A DNA stretch of 64,000 nucleotides from Seleniibacterium sp963677135. Lineage in GTDB: Bacteria; Desulfobacterota; Desulfuromonadia; Desulfuromonadales; Geopsychrobacteraceae. Shown piece by piece: positions 59,592 to 64,000 of the stretch; position 1 is the first letter of the stretch, and each line of letters starts with the position of its first letter. The DNA is taken from the NCBI GenBank assembly GCA_963677135.2, contig CAXXLS010000005.1, positions 1 to 64,000 on the forward strand, written 5' to 3'. The notes beneath the pieces are model-generated. The model had not been told where the DNA came from, searched no databases, and saw only the letters and a program-made list of their open reading frames with translations. The translations under genes were made by a program, and so were the position numbers.

Positions 59592-59625
59592 AAAGGCGAC
59601 AGCACCAATAAATGCTGTCGCCTTT
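59592..59625. terminator. Bidirectional intrinsic terminator
   Basis: Thirteen-base stem AAAGGCGACAGCA / TGCTGTCGCCTTT with an 8-base loop. Followed by TTATT on the plus strand and by a T-run (reverse of AAAAAACAACAA) on the minus strand. Serves the hypothetical gene and tRNA-Arg. Confidence 0.9.
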
Positions 59626-59634
59626 TTATTTAAA

Positions 59635-59711
<77 letters not shown>

Positions 59712-59778
59712 AAAGAAGCAGTTTTATCGCTCATCCTCGAAGAATTGTCAATACATTTCTTCGTTTTTTCAATTTAAC

Positions 59779-59945
59779 TGGCGGAGAAGGGGGGGGGGAT
59801 TCGCCCACTTCGTCACCGGCGTCACGCCGATTCCTGCGTTGGCCCCCCTGCGCTCGCTGTCGCAGACATCCTGTCCGCTTTTCTGACATCAGGTCAGCGC
59901 TCGCTCCGCTTCGAATCCCTGCTGAGATTCTTTTTTTATTGTAAC
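59779..59945. repeat. Small element ending in inverted tRNA-Ser(GCU) T-arm sequence
   Basis: Starts with a copy of the tRNA 3' end (TGGCGGAGAAGG, ten G, ATTCG) and reaches CGAATCCCTG before the real tRNA begins. The inside shares GACATCCTGTCCGC and CTGACATCAGGTCAGCGC with the elements at 47546 and 60056. Period to the tRNA copy is 167 bases. Confidence 0.75.
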
Positions 59946-60033
<88 letters not shown>

Positions 60034-60055
60034 GCAATACAACCTGTTTTTTTAT

Positions 60056-60139
60056 ATCCGCGGGCATCCTGCCCGCTTATCTGACATGAAGTCAGCGTTC
60101 GCTCCGCTTCGAATCCTATGAAACATTGACGGAGTTAAA
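60056..60139. repeat. Partial tRNA-associated element upstream of tRNA-Ser(UGA) 3' end
   Basis: CGGGCATCCTGCCCGC and CTGACATGAAGTCAGCG match the core of the elements at 47546 and 59779, and the end CGAATCCTA is the reverse complement of the T-arm of the neighbouring tRNA-Ser(UGA). The copied tRNA 3' end is missing. Confidence 0.65.
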
Positions 60140-60225
60140 TGGCGGAAGAGGTAGGATTCGAACCCACGGATCTTTCGATCAACGGTTTTCAAGACCGCCG
60201 CCTTAAACCACTCGGCCACTCTTCC
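60140..60225 (-). tRNA. tRNA-Ser (anticodon UGA)
   Basis: 86 bases with encoded CCA. Acceptor GGAAGAG / CTCTTCC, anticodon loop CTTGAAA giving UGA, variable arm TGATCGAAAGATC, T-loop GTTCGAATCC. It lies downstream of serS. Confidence 0.96.
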
Positions 60226-60340
60226 GCGTTTCGGTGAAAGTAAATCTTACCGAAAAAACTTTGGGAATGTAACGGAAAATTTTTCAAAATGCAACCCCTA
60301 AGAAAAAGTTTTCTGTCCCATCGTTTTTCCTGGAGCGGCA

Positions 60341-61615
60341 TCACCCTTGCGTGATCTTTTCCAATCCGCCCATGTAAGGCCTGAGCACTTCGGGAACCAC
60401 CACCGAGCCGTCTTCCTGCTGGTAGTTTTCAAGAATCGCGAGCAGGGTCCGTCCCACGGCGAGACCGGAGCCGTTCAGGGTATGGACAAGTTCAGCCTTC
60501 TTCGCCCCTTCCCGGCGGAATCTGATGGCGGCACGACGCGCCTGGAAATCACGGAAGTTGGAGCAGGAAGAGATCTCCCGGTAGCAGGCCTGGCCGGGCA
60601 ACCAGACTTCAATGTCGAAGGTGCGGGCTGCGGAAAAACCGATATCTCCGGTGCAGAGATCGACCACCCGGTAGGGCAGTTTCAGCAATTTCAGAACCTT
60701 TTCAGCGTTGTTGAGCAGCTTTTCCAGTTCGGCGTCGGACTCTTCCGGACGGGTAAACTTGACCAGTTCCACCTTGTTGAACTGATGTTGACGGATCAGC
60801 CCACGGGTATCGCGGCCGTGGGACCCCGCCTCTTTACGGAAGCAGGGGGTATAGGCCGTATAGCAAAGGGGCAGATCCTTCTCCTGGAGGATTTCGTCAC
60901 GGTGAATGTTGGTCACCGGAACTTCGGCGGTCGGAATCAGGAACAGATCGACCTCCTCGGTATGGAACAGGTCGCTTTCGAATTTGGGCAGCTGACCGGT
61001 ACCGGTCATGGTGGTCCGGTTGACCAGAAACGGCGGCAGGGTCTCAGTGTAACCATGCTCGGTCGTGTGCAGGTCGAGCATGAAATTGATGAGTGCCCGC
61101 TCCAGCCTGGCCCCGGCCCCGAGATAAAGGGCGAAGCGGGCTCCGGAAAGCTTGCTGGCCCGTTCGAAATCAAGAATTCCCAGCTCTTCTCCGATATCCC
61201 AATGCGCTTTGGGGATAAAGGAAAAGTCGGGTCTGTCTCCCCAGACCCGGACCTCGACGTTGTCCTCTTCGGACTGACCGATGGGGGTCTCTTCGTGGGG
61301 AATGTTCGGAATCCCCATGAGCAGGGCATTCAGTTCCTCTTCGACGACAGCCAGCTGGCCGTCCAGATCCTTGATGCGGGCCGAGACGTCTTTCATCTGG
61401 GCGATCTCGCCCTGGACCTGGCTCTTGTCCTTGGTCTTGCCGATCAGGGCGGAAACCCGGTTCTTCTCGGCCTTCAGGGTTTCGGACTCGGAAAGCAGCT
61501 CACGCCGCCGCTGATCCAGGCTGATGAATCCGGACAGATCAACCGAACCGCTGCGATTCGCCAGGGCCTGCCGGGCGGCCTCAAAGTTTTCCCGTAAATA
61601 TCTGATATCGAGCAT
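60341..61615 (-). CDS. serS: Seryl-tRNA synthetase
   Basis: 424 residues. N-terminal coiled-coil arm (~30-105) that grips the long variable arm of tRNA-Ser, then a class II catalytic core: CFRKEAGSHGRDTRGLIRQH (motif 2 region) and LNGSGLAVGRTLLAILEN (motif 3). It charges all three serine tRNAs encoded in the window, two of them directly downstream. Confidence 0.97.
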   Translation of the reverse strand: MLDIRYLRENFEAARQALANRSGSVDLSGFISLDQRRRELLSESETLKAEKNRVSALIGKTKDKSQVQGEIAQMKDVSARIKDLDGQLAVVEEELNALLMGIPNIPHEETPIGQSEEDNVEVRVWGDRPDFSFIPKAHWDIGEELGILDFERASKLSGARFALYLGAGARLERALINFMLDLHTTEHGYTETLPPFLVNRTTMTGTGQLPKFESDLFHTEEVDLFLIPTAEVPVTNIHRDEILQEKDLPLCYTAYTPCFRKEAGSHGRDTRGLIRQHQFNKVELVKFTRPEESDAELEKLLNNAEKVLKLLKLPYRVVDLCTGDIGFSAARTFDIEVWLPGQACYREISSCSNFRDFQARRAAIRFRREGAKKAELVHTLNGSGLAVGRTLLAILENYQQEDGSVVVPEVLRPYMGGLEKITQG

Positions 61616-61833
61616 GATTTATTCCTCCATGCGATTAAATAGACAACGAACGAACGTTGATAACACTTCTCCCCGCAGGGGTCAAGGATTGCGGGAGTGA
61701 AAGGGGTGCCGCATGCGCCCCTAACCCTGAAAGAGAGGACCATGAGGCTGCTGGCGCTGAAAGATCATCCGGAGAAGCGATTTACCTCAGCGGCAAGGGA
61801 CCCGGCAGGATCAGACCATAGGGGTAGCAGCGC

Positions 61834-62409
61834 TTACTCCCTGCTGCCGTTGACCCACCAGTCATGATCATCATCAAACCACCATTTCGACGAATCCGTC
61901 TCCCAGATTTCTTTCGCCAGCTGTTTGGCAACATCCGTCTTGAGACGTTCTTCCGAAAAAGGAAACCACTCATCGGCGTACCGGTTACCCAGATCCTTGC
62001 GCTCTTTCAGTGACAGGATCATTTCCAGCTGATCGGCATCGTGCGCGAGCTTCGCTTCGTGGGTCTCCCGGGCGATGTATTCGAGGGCCGTCTGCCGGTA
62101 GTCATCCCCGAAGGGGAGCTGGCTGGCAAGATCTTCCACTGCTTTTTCCTCATCCACGGTGACATACTTTTTGTTGACATAGTTCAGATCACCGGTCCGT
62201 GCTTCGGGAATATCGTGAAACAGGCACAACTGCAGAACCCTGGCGACGTCGGCGTTGCCGTCGAGCTGGGCCAGAGCATAACCGATCATCGCCGTCCGAA
62301 AACTGTGCTCAGCGACGGACTGAGCGCCGGAACCGAGGAACTGGAATCCGGTCCGGGGGGTGCGTTTGAGCATCCCGACTTCAAACAGAAAATTGGCTAT
62401 ATTTTTCAT
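61834..62409 (-). CDS. HD-domain hydrolase (YfbR/HDDC2-like 5'-nucleotidase)
   Basis: 191 residues from ATG 62409; GGAG lies eight bases upstream. The HD motif is in LCLFHDIPEARTGDLNYV, preceded by SVAEHSFR (metal His) and followed by HDADQLEMIL. YfbR-like enzymes act on deoxynucleoside monophosphates; HDDC2 members are similar. It is tryptophan-rich at the C-terminus (KWWFDDDHDWW), which is unusual but not disqualifying. Confidence 0.88.
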   Translation of the reverse strand: MKNIANFLFEVGMLKRTPRTGFQFLGSGAQSVAEHSFRTAMIGYALAQLDGNADVARVLQLCLFHDIPEARTGDLNYVNKKYVTVDEEKAVEDLASQLPFGDDYRQTALEYIARETHEAKLAHDADQLEMILSLKERKDLGNRYADEWFPFSEERLKTDVAKQLAKEIWETDSSKWWFDDDHDWWVNGSRE

Positions 62410-62773
62410 CCCACCATCTCCCTGGGCTGGTCTCAGACAAGGGCTCAGCATACCCCGCCGACTTCCCCTTTTCAAGCCTCCTGCAATTTATCCGTACCAC
62501 CATTTGCTGATCTGGATGGGGTATACTAAAATCTGACTGTAGGAGTTCATTATGGGGACCGGGGCACACACCCCCTCAGAGAACTTGATCACCCTGAGTC
62601 GGGGAAAGACCATAGAGAAAAAGGTCCTGTCCGGTCATTTCCCTGCAAACAAGGAAAAGCTGATCGCCATGAGGTCAGTGCAGCCCCCTGAGCCTCACCG
62701 TTAGCAACCGCCTCGGCGACGCGGTGACCAAAAGTTCGAACCAGCCACACACGCATAGAAAGGACGTTCACAT
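62410..62773. other. Intergenic region, no gene identified
   Basis: 364 bases between the divergently transcribed HD-domain gene and fumC. It contains only short hairpins (for example GACC...GGTC near 62610) and no open frame with family resemblance. No riboswitch was recognised. Confidence 0.5.
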
Positions 62774-64000
62774 ATGACCAACTTCAGGATTGAAAAAGAT
62801 TCTCTGGGCGAAATGAAGGTCCCTGAAGAGGCCCTCTACGGGGCCCAGACGGCTCGGGCCGTGGCCAATTTTCCGGTCTCGGGCATCCCGCTGCCACAGC
62901 CGATGCTGCGCGCCCTCGGGTTATTAAAAAAGCATGCGGCCGGGACCAATGCCAGCCTCGGCCTGCTGTCCCAGGAACTGGCGGAGGCCATCGCGCAAGC
63001 GGCAACCGAAGTCATCGAGGGGAAATGGGACAGCCAGTTCCCCGTCGACATATTCCAGACCGGATCGGGAACCAGCAGCAACATGAACACCAACGAAGTT
63101 GTCGCCAACCGTGCCGCCCAGCTGCTGGGGCAACCGATCGGCAGCAAGGCCGTACATCCCAACGACCATGTCAACATGGGCCAGTCGAGCAATGACGTCT
63201 TTCCCAGCGCGATCCATATCGCCTGTGCCGAGCAACTCCACAAAAGCCTGCTCCCGGCCCTTGAACAACTGCTTCAGCAGTTTGCGGAAAAATCTGAACA
63301 ATTCAAGGATGTCCTGAAAATCGGCCGCACCCACCTGCAGGACGCAACCCCGGTCAGGCTCGGCCAGGTCTTTTCCGGCTACGCCCGCCAGGTCGAACTG
63401 GCCCATGAGCGGCTGAGCGTGGCTTCCAGCGGCCTCTACGAGCTGCCCCTGGGGGGCACGGCAGTCGGAACCGGGATCAATACCCATCCGGAGTTCGCTT
63501 CCCGGACCATTGCCGCGATCGCCCGCGAAACCTGCCTGCCCTTCCGGGAAGCAGGCAACCATTTTGAAGCCCAGGGAGCCAAAGACGCCCTGGTGACCAC
63601 CAGCTGCAGTCTGAAAAGCTGTGCCGTCAGCCTCTTCAAGATTGCCAACGACATTCGTTTCCTGGCCAGCGGACCGCGCTGCGGCATCGGAGAACTGATC
63701 CTGCCGGCGGTCCAGCCGGGCAGCTCGATCATGCCCGGAAAAATCAACCCGGTCATGGCCGAATCGCTGATGCAGGTGTGCGCCCAGGTTTTCGGCAATG
63801 ACGCAACCATCGCCCTGTCCGGCCTGTCGGGAAACTTTGAACTGAATGTGATGATGCCGGTGATGGCCCACAATATTCTGCAGAGCATCGAACTGCTCAG
63901 CAATGGCATCAGGGTTTTCGATGAAAAGTGCCTGGCCGGTCTCCAGGCCGACCAGCAACGCTGCAGCGACCTGCTGGAACAAAGCCTGGCCCTGGTCACG
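62774..64000 (+). CDS. fumC: Class II fumarate hydratase, 5' part (runs off window)
   Basis: 409 codons are visible without a stop. FQTGSGTSSNMNTNEVVANR near 95, QSSNDVFPSAIH near 137 and the family signature PGSSIMPGKINPVMAE near 320 identify the fumarase/aspartase superfamily; the QTGSGT form indicates fumarase over aspartase (QGGAGT). It hydrates fumarate to malate in the TCA cycle. ATG 62774 has AAAGGA upstream. Confidence 0.93.
   Translation, partial: MTNFRIEKDSLGEMKVPEEALYGAQTARAVANFPVSGIPLPQPMLRALGLLKKHAAGTNASLGLLSQELAEAIAQAATEVIEGKWDSQFPVDIFQTGSGTSSNMNTNEVVANRAAQLLGQPIGSKAVHPNDHVNMGQSSNDVFPSAIHIACAEQLHKSLLPALEQLLQQFAEKSEQFKDVLKIGRTHLQDATPVRLGQVFSGYARQVELAHERLSVASSGLYELPLGGTAVGTGINTHPEFASRTIAAIARETCLPFREAGNHFEAQGAKDALVTTSCSLKSCAVSLFKIANDIRFLASGPRCGIGELILPAVQPGSSIMPGKINPVMAESLMQVCAQVFGNDATIALSGLSGNFELNVMMPVMAHNILQSIELLSNGIRVFDEKCLAGLQADQQRCSDLLEQSLALVT

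Noticed and set aside
59779..59811. An additional tRNA-Ser gene
   Set aside because: Only the 3' end through the T-loop is present; there is no anticodon or D arm.
62530..62773. Riboswitch upstream of fumC
   Set aside because: Some short stems are present, but no conserved core of a known class (cobalamin, cyclic di-GMP, TPP, SAM) could be recognised.

Overview
The window reads like a chromosome segment of a Desulfuromonadales-type bacterium (the Geobacter/Desulfuromonas/Pelobacter side of the former Deltaproteobacteria). This is inferred from protein style: a chemotaxis cluster rich in CheX-like phosphatases, receiver-less sigma-54 activators, TRAP transport, class II fumarase, and many small intergenic repeats. 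No rRNA gene is present to settle taxonomy. Both edges cut a gene: the 3' part of cheA at the left, and a class II fumarase gene at the right.

Layout. (1) 1-9661, plus strand: chemotaxis signalling, cheA-cheW-cheR-cheB-cheD, an HDOD protein, two CheY-type receivers and five CheX-like phosphatase domains in four genes; the last gene is a CheX-CheX-pseudoreceiver fusion. (2) 9662-14250: two copies of a ~137-bp repeat, a receiver-less sigma-54 activator, a membrane GGDEF protein, galE with a 14-copy heptamer array just upstream, and a ComEA-like protein. (3) 14459-16600: RAYT transposase, HigBA toxin-antitoxin, a RAYT fragment, and an MNT antitoxin whose HEPN partner is missing. (4) 16630-38811, minus strand: a surface polysaccharide locus. 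It runs wzi, SLBB exporter, GxxExxY protein, wzz, wecB, wecC, two nested insertion sequences, wzx, a wzy-like gene, pyruvyltransferase, two glycosyltransferases, and a bacillosamine-type block (pglC, pglD, pglE and wbpM/pglF homologues). A PAP2 phosphatase gene, apparently frameshifted at a poly-G tract, precedes it. (5) 39222-47279: AbiE toxin-antitoxin and an IS3 relic between copies of a boundary repeat, then three ankyrin lipoprotein genes on an exact 957-bp period, directly downstream of a vgrG with a C-terminal lipase domain. This is best read as a type VI effector with an amplified, recombining immunity array. (6) 47732-49228: tRNA-Ser(CGA), tadA and a glycerophosphodiesterase gene. (7) 49398-58858: a uronate/aldonate catabolic region with KduD, an L-galactonate-dehydrogenase-like enzyme, TRAP transporter, Ldh-family reductase, KduI, IclR regulator and aldo/keto reductase. 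A divergent promoter region carries two matching 17-bp palindromic sites. (8) 59103-64000: a hypothetical gene, tRNA-Arg(ACG), tRNA-Ser(GCU), tRNA-Ser(UGA), serS, an HD-domain hydrolase and fumC.

The most notable observations are the VgrG-lipase with its mosaic immunity array, the poly-G tract separating a signal peptide from the PAP2 domain, the small elements that copy the T-arm of the serine tRNA gene beside them, and the MITE-like elements with GAACGCAGAT ends on both sides of the GxxExxY gene. All calls come from reading the sequence and from remembered family motifs; no database search was run.
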